Of a stretch of DNA of 64,000 nt, positions 37,323-48,555 are shown one piece after another. Every line of letters starts with the position of its first letter. Within the stretch, counting starts at the first letter, position 1. Both the position numbers and the translations under genes were made by a program. The notes beneath the pieces were generated by a model, which saw only the letters and a program-made list of their open reading frames with translations, was not told the DNA's origin and made no database searches. Source of the stretch: Gigaspora margarita (taxonomy: Eukaryota; Glomeromycota; Glomeromycetes; Diversisporales; Gigasporaceae); assembly GCA_009809945.1 (NCBI GenBank), contig WTPW01002708.1, forward strand, positions 1-64,000, read 5' to 3'.

Positions 37323-38222
37323 TATATATATGCATTTTCTTCCATGTTATTTTCTAGCCATTCTTTCCTTTTTTAACTTGTAATCAAAGTTAATACTGCA
37401 TCGTTGTAACTCTATCACTCGAACCAGATAGTAACAGAGTCAAATGTCAATTTATAATGATCAATTTATAAACCAGCCAGAAAAATCTATAGTTCATTAT
37501 ATACTGCTCAAATAGCAATAATGTTACCAAATTATATTTAGAAGATAATGAGTTATAGAAGGATTCTTTTAATTAAAGTAGTTAAGAAGATATGTAATCT
37601 GTATAATGACAAAAGATTTAAAGATGAGTATCCCTATTCAAATCTTGATCTTTTAGGGCAATTTTTATTAATAAATAAAAAACAAATCCAGATGATATAA
37701 CGATTTTCCTCAAATAATCAGATCAATTCTATGGTTCAAATCATTCATGCAAGTTGTTATAATTTTAGCAACTTGGCTGAAAAGGATGAACTTAAGGATT
37801 CGCTTATTATCATATATATGTTTAAATCAATTAGATCAACCGATTAAGCATAGTGAGGATTTACATTTTCTGATTGCTACAATATTTCTTTTTATCACTT
37901 GCACAAATAAGAAGCATCTTTATTATTTATGTAGAGAAAATATCTTTGGATTCTGATCCCACAATTATAATTATGATATATTAAGGATACTCTGTACATA
38001 ATACAAATAATACCACATTATACAGATTAACAAAGTATTTTTATTATGCCGATATAACAAAAATCCTATTTAAACTATATTTTAGACATTTATATCAGAT
38101 ATGTTCTATTATAAAATATTTTATTATAAAGTGCAAAGAATTGATATTGATATGAATAGAAAATTAAGTTTAAATTTATCAATGAGAATATTATAAATAT
38201 GATTTTTCTGATTTTTTGTCAA
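37323..38222. other. Gene-free stretch
   Basis: No supported gene. The 69-codon plus frame at 37747 has no recognised motif and no splice context. Confidence 0.35.
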
Positions 38223-38414
38223 CATCCCGAATATCAAAATCCCGATGGTACAAACTCCCGATGTACTAAATCCCGAAAGAACCAAATCCCGAAGAGATAA
38301 TATCCCGAAAAGCTAAACCCCGAAAAAAACCCCCCCAAAAATTCGTAATTATGATTTTTTTTTCTGGATTTAGTACATAGCGGTTTGTACCATCGGGATC
38401 TTGATATTCGGGAT
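38223..38414. mobile_element. Hairpin element with seven ATCCCGA units
   Basis: Left ATCCCGAATATCAA..ATCCCGATGGTACAAAC pairs with right GTTTGTACCATCGGGATC..TTGATATTCGGGAT, giving arms of about 55 bp. The left half has (A)TCCCGA or CCCCGA seven times, starting near 38225, 38240, 38256, 38271, 38287, 38303 and 38318, so spacing alternates 15 and 16 nt. Non-coding. Confidence 0.75.
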
Positions 38415-38615
38415 ATATGACACAAAATCGATTTTTTTACATATTCTGTATCATCTGACCTAATTTTATGTGATAATTAATGGCTCAGCTATTTTTTTTT
38501 TGTTTCAAAACTGCGAGGATTGCTTTTATTTATCCAATTTCTGGTATTCCTAATTCACCTATAAAAAAGATTATTAAGCATTGCATAATATAGAATGATA
38601 TAATTTATTATTAAA

Positions 38616-38866
38616 TGGGCTGCCGTCAATAGAAATCAAGCAAATTTTTTATAATAAAATTTTTTTGAAACTTTGAACAGAAATAACTTAACAAAAATTT
38701 AATCAAATTTGATAAAATTTTTTTTAAATTAATTTCATAAACTTATAGAATTAATTTAAAAAAAAATTTATCAAATTTGATCAAGTTTTTGTTAAGTTAT
38801 TTTGATTTAAACTTTTAAAAAAAGTTACTAAAAAAAATTTGCTTGATTTCTATTGACGGCAGCCCA
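38616..38866. mobile_element. Palindromic MITE just 3' of the kinase
   Basis: Perfect terminal match of at least 36 bp beginning TGGGCTGCCGTCAATAGAAA, with pairing continuing inward ('ATTTAATCAAATTTGATAAA' against its inverse). Ends only 23 bp beyond the kinase stop. A half-copy ('GTCAATAAAAACACATCAAA' onward) appears at about 52648-52760 inside the intron array. Confidence 0.82.
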
Positions 38867-38889
38867 AATAACCAAAATTTATAATTGCC

Positions 38890-40006
38890 TTAATATTTAT
38901 AACTACTATTAAAGGAAATAAAACTGCTCCGATAATTTGGTTCATTATCTATTGGCATGTCTTCATTTTTTATATTTTGTAGTTTTTTATCAGATTCAGA
39001 TAATTCTAATAAAATAGTTTCATTATTTTGCCATTCTGAAAAAGTATCATAAATTTCTTTTGATGTTGGTCGCCTTTCTGGATCCATGTTCCAACAATTT
39101 TTCATTAAATCCGCATAGCATATTGCTGTATTTTCATAAATATGTGGTCGTAAACCATTACATACTTGTAATTGGAATTGGAATTCTGAGTTCTGGTCTA
39201 AAAGAACAGGTTTACCGTACAAAATGTCCCACATGAATATACCAAACGAATAAATATCAGACTCTTTAGTATATGGATGTTTGTTCAAGATTTCAGGAGC
39301 AATATATGGTAAAATTCCATAAATTCCATCCGAATTTGATTTTGAGGCAATATTGGCCGTTATTGAAAGCCCTAAATCTGCGATGTATGCACTTTTAAAA
39401 CTATTTAAAAGTATATTTCCATTATGTAAATCCCGATGAATAAGATCTTGAGAATGAATTATCAGAAGATCATATGCAATACATTGTAACAGATTTAATT
39501 TTTTCTTCCCAATCCATTTGCGCTATGACACTTAGATTTTTTCGCAAGCAACCTTCTAAAGCATATTCCATAACAAGACAATAATCTTTAGAAACTTTAT
39601 CTTTTGATACACCGAAACATCTTAAAAACGTTGGATCTTTAAGACCAATATCACAATATGCTTTTAACTTGTTATTAAAGGAAATATATATTTGAATTGT
39701 TACTTTTAATGATAAATAATGAATATATAATATAATTAATAAAACAATTAATAAAGATTACCTCTCCTATAAAATCTTTACGATAATTATTTGATTCATG
39801 AAATAATTTAAGTGCAACAGGCCTGTTTGAACATTTATTTTTATCAAACCATACAGCACGAAACACGGTTGCAAAACCACCTCTGCCAATCGTTTCAATA
39901 TCTTTAAATTTATCAAAAGAAATCCAAGATAACTGATACTTACTTTCGATAAATATTTTTTTCAAATCATCTTCAATTTCTAAGTTATTTATCCATTCGT
40001 TTTTGA
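38890..40006 (-). pseudogene. Protein kinase, frameshifted, 5' end missing
   Basis: Exon a (40006-39762) reads NEWINNLEIEDDLKKIF.. then the glycine loop IGRGGFATVFRA and VALKLF (ATP-binding lysine). After a 94-nt intron (GTAATC...ACAAG) exon b (39667-38890) gives LKAYCDIGLKDPTFLRCFGV. The catalytic loop is LIHRDLHNGNILL (Asp and Asn kept), then IADLGL (DLG for DFG), GIYGILPYIAPEIL (APE) and the C-lobe SDIYSFGIFMWDILYGKPV ... MDPERRPTS, ending at the stop near 38890. A run of six A (minus strand; T run at 39499-39504) shifts the frame between DWEEK and LNLLQ; five would be in frame. A splice acceptor (AATATTAG) at 40007 shows an earlier exon exists but I could not find it. The family is a large TKL-like expansion in Rhizophagus. 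The frameshift could be a sequencing error. Confidence 0.82.
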
Positions 40007-40225
40007 CTAATATTTATTTATAAGATTTCATCAATGTTAGATATAAAAAAATTAATCACATTATCAGCTATAGTTTACAATAACTTAAAAATAATTAAAA
40101 ATAATTGATAACACCTAATGTTAAATCAATTTCTTTACTTCTGTAATCGACAATTTAAAGGATAAATATATAATATCGATATATCATGAATGTTATTGCA
40201 GTATTGTAATTTTTTACCCTGGAGA

Positions 40226-40342
40226 CAGGATGGCAATGAAGCTAATGGAGTTCGATGGTGTGTTAATGGGCTGAAAAACTAGTATCTATTGACTCTATTG
40301 CGAGCTCCATTGCCTCCATTCTCAGCTTCATTTTCAACCCTG
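40226..40342. mobile_element. Short hAT-like MITE, CAGGATGG ends
   Basis: CAGGATGGCAATGAAGCT pairs with AGCTTCATTTTCAACCCTG. Flanks CCTGGAGA and CCCGTAGA match at 6 of 8. It lies between the Sel1 array and the kinase, in what would be intergenic or intron sequence. Confidence 0.65.
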
Positions 40343-40560
40343 CCCGTAGAGTACCAATCGAATATCAAGATCAGGTATAATGATTTTATTAGTTCGTAAT
40401 TTCATTTATGAAATCACTTTTTTAAATTTTTTAGCCCATATTCTTGATCAAACCCTTTTCTAACTCTTTCATACCTTAAACTAATATGTTGTTTGATTTC
40501 AATTAGACCTGATCATACGACTTACAATACACCTGCACAAATCTAATTCAATTTTAAAAT

Positions 40561-41366
40561 TTACCTTTGATACCAGTATTTGGCTTTATCTAGATTTCTT
40601 ATTACACCAATTCCACATCGATAACATTCCGCAACACTTGATGTTCCACTAACGTGCCCCATCTCAGCTGATTTTCGATAATAAATGAATGCTTTATTTT
40701 CATCTTTCTCAACTCCAATTCCATAATGATAACAATATCCGACATTATCTGCTATATCCGACATTATCTGCTTCTCTAGTATGTCCAGCTTTTTGATAAT
40801 AAATGAAAGCCTTATGTTCATCCTTTTCAACTCCAATTCCATAGCGATAACAGTGTCCAACATTGACTATTCCATTTACGTCACCCATCTCTGCTGATTT
40901 TTGAGCATAAATGAATGCCTTATATTCATCTTTTTCAACCCCAATTCCATAAAAATAACAGGCTCCAATTTCATAAACTCCAATAGCACTTCCCATTTCT
41001 GCAGATTTTTGATAATAAATGAATGACTTATGTTCATTTTTTCAATCCATTTACCAATACGATAACAATCTGCAAGAATAATTTGAACCATAGGATTGAT
41101 TTTATCATTTAAACAAAAATTGATAATATTAACTAAAAATTGTTCTAATATGCCAATAATTAAATCAGGATTTTTGCCTTCCAATCTTTTTTCATGATAT
41201 AAATTACACATTTCTTTAATAACTTTAATAGAATCCTGCGATAAATCTTGAAAAAATAGTTAGCTTCTAAATACAATTGTGTATCAATGTTGGAAACTTG
41301 AGTAATATCTAATGAATTGACGATTTTTTCTTGCTGATTTACAAGTAAATTATTGTAATTTAACAT
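40561..41366 (-). pseudogene. Sel1-repeat protein, three frame breaks
   Basis: Starts MLNYNNLLVNQQEKIV at 41366 (AAAAATG context). It continues as the linker typical of the family (SNIDTQLYLEANYF ... QDLSQDSIKVIKEMCNLYHEKRL ... GILEQFLVNIINF). At least four Sel1 repeats follow, each with a Y(G/H)YGIGVEKDE-type motif, ending GIGVIRNLDKAKYWYQR. Break 1: a T run at about 41255 is one short. Break 2: one base is missing after the first IEK near 41040. Break 3: a 19-bp tandem duplication (40735-40753 and 40754-40772) adds one base net after EADNVGY. The last is a real mutation type rather than a homopolymer error. A donor-like GTAAAT follows at 40564, so more exons may exist downstream. Sel1 repeats bind proteins; function here unknown. 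Confidence 0.85.
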
Positions 41367-41858
41367 TTTTACGCTTTATTCTGGAGAGTGAGTTACAACA
41401 ATCACTTAAAAGGAGGGTTAGTTAGGAAAATAATACGACAAACTCAAGTGATGATATGACTAGTGATGTTTATTTAAGTAGGGAGAGATGGTTGATTTAA
41501 TTCATAACAATAGGATTACGAAATATTAGACAGATAGGTAAGAGAATATTAACGAATAAGTAAAATATTTAAACACAATATAAATTCAGTGGGAATTTAA
41601 TTATTATCGTGTCTTTATAAGAATAAAGTCGACTAAAGAACCTTATTATGGCCAATTTCGAAGGCAATTTATACGTGTTTTGAGGGAGAGGATATTCGAC
41701 AGCGTAAACAATTTAAATTGATATTCGACGCCGGAACTAAAATTTTATTGGTGAGCAAAAATAAATACAAGTCTATTATTTCTCTTTCTAATGCTACACG
41801 ACATAAATCCAATTTAATATCAAAAATTTAGTACAGTCGGAAACATTACCAAAAAGGT

Positions 41859-41962
41859 TAGTGTTGGCCGATGACTATGTCATACCATTTTTTTCTATAT
41901 GATCTTGGTCATATAGTAATATGACTTTTTTGGTCATAGTCATCTAGCCACATTAAATACTA
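41859..41962. mobile_element. Small palindromic TIR element
   Basis: TAGTGTTGGCCGATGACTATG pairs with CATAGTCATCTAGCCAC..AATACTA, with a short insertion in the right arm. The centre is also quasi-palindromic around TCATA/TATGA words. No target duplication resolved. Confidence 0.5.
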
Positions 41963-42420
41963 ACTAGAGCTATGAAGCTTTGGCAGAAGGCCAAGATACC
42001 TTAAATGCCAAGGTTGCATTGAGAAGAATAATGATATTCTTCAGACGAAACTTAGAGCATGAATAGAGTAAACTAAACGGAAAGCTGGGGCATTGGATTA
42101 TCATTTAAACCTGCAAATTATGTATAATGATAAATTTTAAATTAATTTATAACATTACTATTAATTTAAAAATTACTACTACAGGGTGAAGAATAACCAA
42201 GAATGCAATACAACAAGATCATCACTTTACAACTTGTGCAGACTTACATATGATTTCAATGTTTTTATCAGCAAAATATTATCTTTGAAAGAAGTTATTC
42301 CTTTAAAAAAATCAATCAACATTACACAATCAAATATATATATTAACAAGTATGAATTGTATTCCAGCAAAGATTATGATCTATCACGTATTTGAAATTT
42401 GCTTTTAGTAACAAATAATA

Positions 42421-42732
42421 ATTCTACATATATCTTATTTTGAAATAATCAAGTTTAATCATTTGTTTTGATTTTCGGACCGATCCGGGATTAATCAAAT
42501 TTCACGATTTTGATTGGTTAAAGGTAACATGTGACTATCGGGTAATCACGTGTTGTGTTGTCTCTACGCAGACTCGTGTAATTTTTCTTTTACATTATCT
42601 TAATTTTTATTATGCATATCGACTTTCATTTTTAATTGAAAAGTGCCAATCATGTCAAAATTTATATGAATCTAATAAAAACTCATTTTTCAAAAAATTG
42701 TAAAAATGGGCTGTTTTAATTGACCACACCCC
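42421..42732 (-). mobile_element. Left-truncated copy of the 59070 MITE
   Basis: Shares 'TTTGTTTTGATTTTCGGAC', 'GGATTAATCAAATTTCAC', 'TTTTGATTGGTTAAA' and 'AATAAAAACTCA' in the same order as 59070-59398. The right end AAATGGGC..TTTTAATTG..CACACCCC is kept; the left TIR is gone. Confidence 0.7.
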
Positions 42733-43238
42733 ATATTGTTTCAGTCGTTTTTTTTTAGATCTGAGACTTGAGCTTTAATTTCTTGAGAACGTATACCGGT
42801 AGTTTTTATTGACCTTACATTTGTATCTTCTTTTTGTTATCATATTCAAAGTAATAAATTGTTCTAACATGACAGAATCCTTTATTCCCTAATAGTATTT
42901 TCCCTTAACGTCAAATACCGATATCTGATATCTTTTATGAGATTTAAGAGATCTCATCATAATCTTGCAGTAGTCAATTCTTTTATACGCAATATACTTA
43001 ATGCTGAAAATTTATAACCGCTAGCTTTATTGCCAACGTTAATGGAAATTCGCGTTCAGCGTACTGCAACTTTGTAGAATTTGTTATACACGACAATAAA
43101 TAATTGTTTTGATATTTAGTTTGTTGAAACAGTTTTCATAATTAATGATAATAATTTTTATAGTTGACGTATTTCTGTATTTGTAAAATTATTTGAACTT
43201 GTTATATCACATATATTAAATAATGTTGCTATCTACGC

Positions 43239-43335
43239 TAGTGATGCCTGGCGAAATGACGAAACCTGACGAAACTTGACGAAACTTATGGTTTCGTCAT
43301 TTCTTCAAGGCAAAATTAGTTTCGCCAGGCATCTA
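43239..43335. mobile_element. 97-bp hAT-like MITE, TAGTGATGCCTGGCGAA ends
   Basis: TAGTGATGCCTGGCGAA pairs with TTCGCCAGGCATCTA; 'ACGAAAC' occurs three times inside and pairs with GTTTCGTC. Flanks ATCTACGC and, just outside, ATCTCGC suggest an eroded 8-bp duplication. 'ATGACGAAACC' words recur at 56960-57085. Confidence 0.65.
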
Positions 43336-43689
43336 TAATCTCGCAGCCACATACAAAAAAATGGTAAGACGAAATATTTGAAGATATATTTCTTTTAAAA
43401 ATACAGTGATTTTATTTTTATTCTTATCAGAGTTACTAGAAGGCATTTTATTAAAATACAGTAAATAATAATTTATAAGAATCATTCGGATTTTTGTTAA
43501 TTACTGTCTGAATTTAATTTCCTTTGAAATTGCAACAAATTATTGATAGCATTAATTTTAAAATGCGAGTATCATCAATACATTATCAAATGAAATATTT
43601 AAAGTATGTTCAACTAATAAAAATGTATCAGTTTATTTATTTGTTTATATGTGCTAATAATATAATAACCCTAATTATCAGAAAAACTG

Positions 43690-45195
43690 TTAAATATTCT
43701 TACATACTTGAAATACTTCGTATTCATCTATAGAAAACCATCCACTTGCATTTGTAATTGATTTATCATATTTATCTTTCCTGCAATGCCAATCTTTAAG
43801 ATCAATGCCAGTTCCCGTTCCAAGGTCATTACCACTAAACCATGGACCAAGTGATCTTTTACTATAATAAATTGCCTTTGATGTGTCTTTTACACGACTA
43901 AGAATAGATTCATTTAAATTTCCATTTTTTAAAGAGAAAATAAAGCTATCAGCTGTTTTGGCATACATGCTATTACCAACTTGCCAGATAAGAGGATTAT
44001 AACCACCAAGTATCTCATTCGTATAATTAATCTTTACAACAACCACAGTACCAGGTATATTATCACATAGCTTATGAAATACTTCACTTGCAAAACCATC
44101 CCTACTGCTTCTAAGTAAAAGTTTAAATTCATACGGAATTTCTGTAGTGTCATAAACTGTCGAACGTCGATCAATCCATGATGAAATTTCTGCTGCATGC
44201 TGTAATGTGATTATTGATGAGGATAGTGTAATAGCATTTCGAGGTGGAAGTTGTGCAGTCACTTTTTTACGAGGAGGTAAAATGGGAAAAGTGATAGGTA
44301 GATCTGGATCTACAAATCTTGATATAATGTCATCCCACAGGTTCTCTTCAAGAATACTACGATAAGGTTTAATTTTCTTCATTACATCTTTGCCAGGAAT
44401 TTGAAAGTACCTAATATGAGGGAGGCANTGTTGNAGTGTANCTTTTAAAGACTTAAAATTTTCATTAGTCCAATCTTTAATATCAGGTGGTAAATTAGGA
44501 GTTTTTGCCTTTCCCCAATGGATAACTTTATCCCAAACTTCTGATTCTTNNATTTGTAAATCATCATTCTTTAAAAGTGCAATTAAAGCATTCTCTTGAA
44601 AAGAAGTAAAATTATCAGAGTCGAAAATTATTCTTGGATGTTTTGCAATAATGTCATTGCAGAACTTCTGTAAGTCTTTAAANTTTTCATTTTGAAAACT
44701 TATTTGGTAAACACGAGAAAAATTTAAACGAAGCCATGATGAATTATTATTAATAAGGTGCGTCTGAAGGGATTCAAATAATTCTATAAGCTTCAATTCA
44801 TTTGCAGCGACCAAAAAATCAAATATGTCCGAAACTTCTAAATTTTCTAAAGAAACTAAACCTCCGTAGATGTATCTATATAATGAGAATGTTAATTAAT
44901 GGTCTATAAGATATATTTGAAAAATATTGTATTATACTACAACTTACTTAATAATATTACTAAATATTTCAACAGAAATCTGAGGTAACTTAATTTCAAT
45001 CATATTATTTTTCTTTGTCACATTTTTAAANTTTTGACGAAAGTATAACGAACGTTGATATAANATTGCTGAATGTACTTTAAAAAGTTGGATATTCGGC
45101 TNTTTNCNAACTTCAATTACTACATTATAATCATATTCGCTTTCTAAAAGTTGCGTTAAGTCTTGAGAAAGCAGTTCAAAAAATTTTAAAGTCAT
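43690..45195 (-). CDS. BTB-BACK-TLDc domain protein
   Basis: Two exons, 45195-44948 and 44875-43690. The 72-nt intron (GTAAGTTG...TATAG) joins SNIIK to YIYGG in frame. 477 residues, complete from ATG to TAA. The BTB domain (about residues 1-105) has YDYNVVIEV, KVHSA and RSLYFRQ. The BACK region (about 110-240) has LIDDVYQISF-like helices and CNDIIAKHPRIIF, ENALIALLK. The TLDc domain (about 300-477) has FKLLLRSSRDGFASEVFHKL, TVVVVKI, ILGGYNPLIW, SFIFSL, LGPWFSGNDLG and a final EYEVFQV. BTB-BACK proteins usually act as Cullin-3 substrate adaptors; TLDc is linked to oxidative-stress proteins; the substrate is unknown. The family is greatly expanded in Rhizophagus. Several Ns (44429-45108) make about ten residues unreadable, otherwise the frame is unbroken. 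The only gene in the window that looks functional. Confidence 0.93.
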
Positions 45196-46765
45196 CTTAC
45201 AAATACGGTCACAATGAATTTGTATGTATATAGAATTTTAAGCTACACAAAAAGTTTATATTACATAATGTAACGCTAGCTAAATTTGGGATAGTTAAAA
45301 ATTATTATATGACTCTATATCGTTTAATTTGTTAAATAAATTTGTATTAAATTGTTTTATAAATATGTGTGAAAGTATTGATTTTTATTTTCATTTTTTT
45401 TTTTATTTTTTGACTAATTAATAATAATAAACGATGAATTTGTACATAAACTAGCACATGATCATGCGGCGGCTGCGCCGCCAAATATTAACCAACTATA
45501 TAATTAGATTTGTAGATGGCATAATAGCATATGGCACAGTCAAGATTGTTTATAGGCGACTTAAATTTAATAAATTGACTAAGCTGATGCTTAAAAATCA
45601 GATTAGCGTTTATACCCAAATCGACTATTCTTAGTGTATAACATATGTATAATGGACTTGTTTTAAGCTAACCTTACATTTTTATGTTTTGGCCTTGCTT
45701 CGCTCAGTTGCTTTAAGCTAGCATTTTGGCCTCGCTTCGCTCGGTCGTCTTAAGCTAGCCTTACATTTTTATGTTTTGGTCTCGCTTTACTCGGTGGATT
45801 TAAACACTATATTTTAGTTTTTTGTCCATGCCTCTGATACTGTAATTTTTTATTGTCATGATTTTCATCAAGAGTTAGGGTAAGCTTGCATTAAAATTTT
45901 CATGATTTCTACTGAGTTACATAAGAAAATTCTGTAACCCTTAACTGCTATTCTTGTGACCACAATGTAGTTAAGTTAGTTTGTATCAGAATTACCTTGA
46001 TTTCTATGAGGTTATGTTTGAATTAGTTTACATTGAAGTTATTAGTTCCTTCGTAAAGAATTCTGTTGCAAAGCCTACCTGCTATTTTGGTGACTACAGT
46101 ACGTGATTAAGGCTGAATTAATTTGCAATAAAATTATCATATTGAATTATTATGATTTCTGTCATGAGTTACTTAAAAATCCTGTTAAAAAACATACTAT
46201 TTCGGCTGCCACAATATCAGTTAGAGATGGTTTGCATTGGTACTGTTTTTTATTTTCTATGTGGTTGAGTGAGTTAGTTGCATTAGAATTATATCGCAAG
46301 TTAAGAGTTAGCTTGTATAGGAATCATTGCGAATAACTATAAAAAATTCTGCTGTAAACCTATTCGACACATCATGCGTAGTTAGGATTGAGTTTGCATT
46401 AAGCTGTATTATATAAATTACTGTAAGCTTGTGTTAATTTGCATTGGAATTATTATGGTTTCTATCGTGAGATACTGTAAAAATTTAGTTACAAATCTTA
46501 CTATTTTGGCAACACACAGCATGCAACTCACTAACGCTTGTTATTAACATATATTAGTTAATCTAATATTCGCAAAGTAAACATAACAGATGAAATCATA
46601 ATCCTTATAAAGTTAGCTGATTTAAATATCAAGTGTTTATGCATATATATGCAAGGTTGGGACATCATTTTGAATATTAAGATAGGATATGATCCGTGAA
46701 ATGAACTTCAGTGAAATAGACTCAGTGAAATGAACTTGTCGGTGAATAATCGTCAGTGAAATGTG
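45196..46765. other. Upstream flank of the BTB gene; repeats
   Basis: A perfect GC palindrome GGCGGC-TGC-GCCGCC at about 45467-45481. At 45660-45800 a unit 'TTAAGCTAGCCTTACATTTT' + 'TATGTTTTGGCCTCGCTTCG' + 'CTCGGT' repeats about three times. 45960-46560 is a plus-oriented stretch of the dispersed AATTATTATAATTTCTAT family. At 46690-46760 'CAGTGAAATGAACTT' recurs. No gene. Confidence 0.5.
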
Positions 46766-46773
46766 GTAATTGT

Positions 46774-47031
46774 CAACTCATACAGGGGCGACCCCCAAAA
46801 TTCTGAGTCAGAATACTTCGGAGTGCGACAGAATCAAGGTTGGCTGGATCGGAATTGATCAATTTTGCCCCAAGATCATAAAAAATTTTACTAATAAATC
46901 ATATCTATTCATTAAGTAAAAAATGCCCAGCTGATAATTTTGCCATAGAACTAGTAACAACTTGCGCTAAACGCTAACCTAAATCTGATGCATCTGACCT
47001 GGAATTTTGGGGACCCCTCCTGTAAAATTCG
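46774..47031 (+). mobile_element. hAT-like MITE, AACTCATACAGG family, copy B
   Basis: Starts CAACTCATACAGGGGCGACC and ends GGACCCCTCCTGTAAAATTC+G. Flanks GTAATTGT (46766-46773) and GTAAATGT (47032-47039) match at 7 of 8. Same sequence order as copies A and C. Confidence 0.82.
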
Positions 47032-47568
47032 GTAAATGTTAGTGAGTTAATCAGATCCTTGTGATGGATACGAAATAAACAGATGCGAAACAGGAATTAA
47101 TATGGCAGCTAGTAAGAATTCGATAATTTATAGGATAAATGTAAAACAGGCATAAAACAGGAATTACTTGGTGGTAAGTAAAGATAATCATACGGAATCA
47201 AACTTGGAAATTCCAAATTAATGTAAATCATTTTCTTATTAGATCGCAAACATCATACAATTCATACGATTACACATAATTCTGTATAATCGATATGAGA
47301 ATTCAATTGGTTCCCAAATTCTAGATCGGCATAAGCAATATCGGCTAGCCCAGTCTATAAACAGTAGAATTTTTAGCGATCTTAAGTAAATTAAATATGA
47401 CAATAAATGCAGATATAACGGAGGAGCGATAGGGCAGCACGACAGTAGCCTTTCAAGAGGCAAAGCAATTTTGCACCCTGCCCTACCCTCCCTCACATAG
47501 AATCCTGCCATTTTGTGGCAGCCTAAACGTCTCTTTTCGGCCGGCTTGCATTATGCAGGCAGGAAACC

Positions 47569-48053
47569 AGGACCGGGAAAACTCTATAATAGGTCCCCGC
47601 CCCAAAAAAATTTATTTAGTAAGTTTTGCGAATCAGGCTTTTTTTATAATTAAGCGAATCAGTTTTGCGGGCACCTTAAAAAATTTAATAATAAAGCGAA
47701 TCATTTTGATCGAACACCTTGATATAGATCTGGAATTTTTCGGAGCTTTACTTCGATTATTTTCCCGAGCTTGCTCGTATTTTACGTTCATTGATTTTCT
47801 AACCGGAATATTTTGGACCTGTACTTATTTTATGATAGATCGAATCAACTAATAGCGATGACATTTTTTATATTCTATATATGCGAATCTAATCCGGGCG
47901 GTAACATTTTTTTCTGCGAATTATATAAAGTCGAGGACCTCACGAGATTTTATAATAATTCGAATCTATGATAAGTCGGTCACATTTTCCATATTTATAA
48001 CAGTATTCGAATATAGTAGGGGCGGGGACCTATTATAGAGTTTTCCCGGTCCT
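47569..48053. mobile_element. TIR element with 35-bp perfect ends and GCGAATC repeats
   Basis: A perfect 35-bp inverted match begins AGGACCGGGAAAACTCTATA on the left, with the inverse ending at 48053. Flanks AGGAAACC (47561-47568) and GGGAAACC (48054-48061) match at 7 of 8. The interior has at least seven GCGAATC or TCGAATC words, resembling transposase-binding iterations. The 99-codon frame crossing it starts outside and is not a gene. High end identity suggests a young insertion. Confidence 0.88.
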
Positions 48054-48134
48054 GGGAAACCACAGTCAAGACCATGTGACTTCAACGCTTCTGGCTAACA
48101 GTCGGCCAGCATTTTGGGGCCGGCTAATGCCATT

Positions 48135-48305
48135 TATACATCAAACACAATGATGTATGCTACATATCTCTGTCAACTATACATCAATCGTACTGATGTA
48201 TGCTATATATCTCTTTCAATTATACATTAAACTCACTGATGTTTGCTATATATCTCTTCAATTATGCTTAAAACGCACTGATGTATGCTATATCTCTTTT
48301 AATAA
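48135..48305 (+). repeat. 43-bp minisatellite, four units, each a mini-hairpin
   Basis: Units start at 48135, 48178, 48221 and 48263. Each reads TATACATCA...TGATGTATGCTATATATCTC, so ATACATCA and TGATGTAT form a stem in nearly every unit. Confidence 0.88.
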
Positions 48306-48555
48306 AGTTTAAATCTCCAGCGCTATTGGCGCTGGAATGCATCCAACAATTATAACACATGCGTGAAGTTCTTTTTGTAAAAAATTTGTTTGCTATGATT
48401 CTTACTATATTAAAAAAGGTAGTCAACCTTCATTATGACCAAATGACCTATAAAGGTCATACAGGTCGTCTAAGCTTATCAGCCAACACTGGTGACCACC
48501 ACCCACAGCAAGCAAAATTCGCTTCCGCGCCCTCCTATTTGTGGAGAATCAATGT

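Larger units (their letters stand above)
41367..43238. other. Intergenic stretch with two small elements
   Basis: Apart from the elements at 41859-41962 and 42421-42732, no gene is seen. The 69-codon plus frame at 42186 has no recognised motif. Confidence 0.35.

Noticed and set aside
46774..47031. Initial reading as a TA-flanked mariner MITE
   Set aside because: Alignment with the other two copies continues past TA and 8-bp duplications are found outside, so hAT-like ends fit better.
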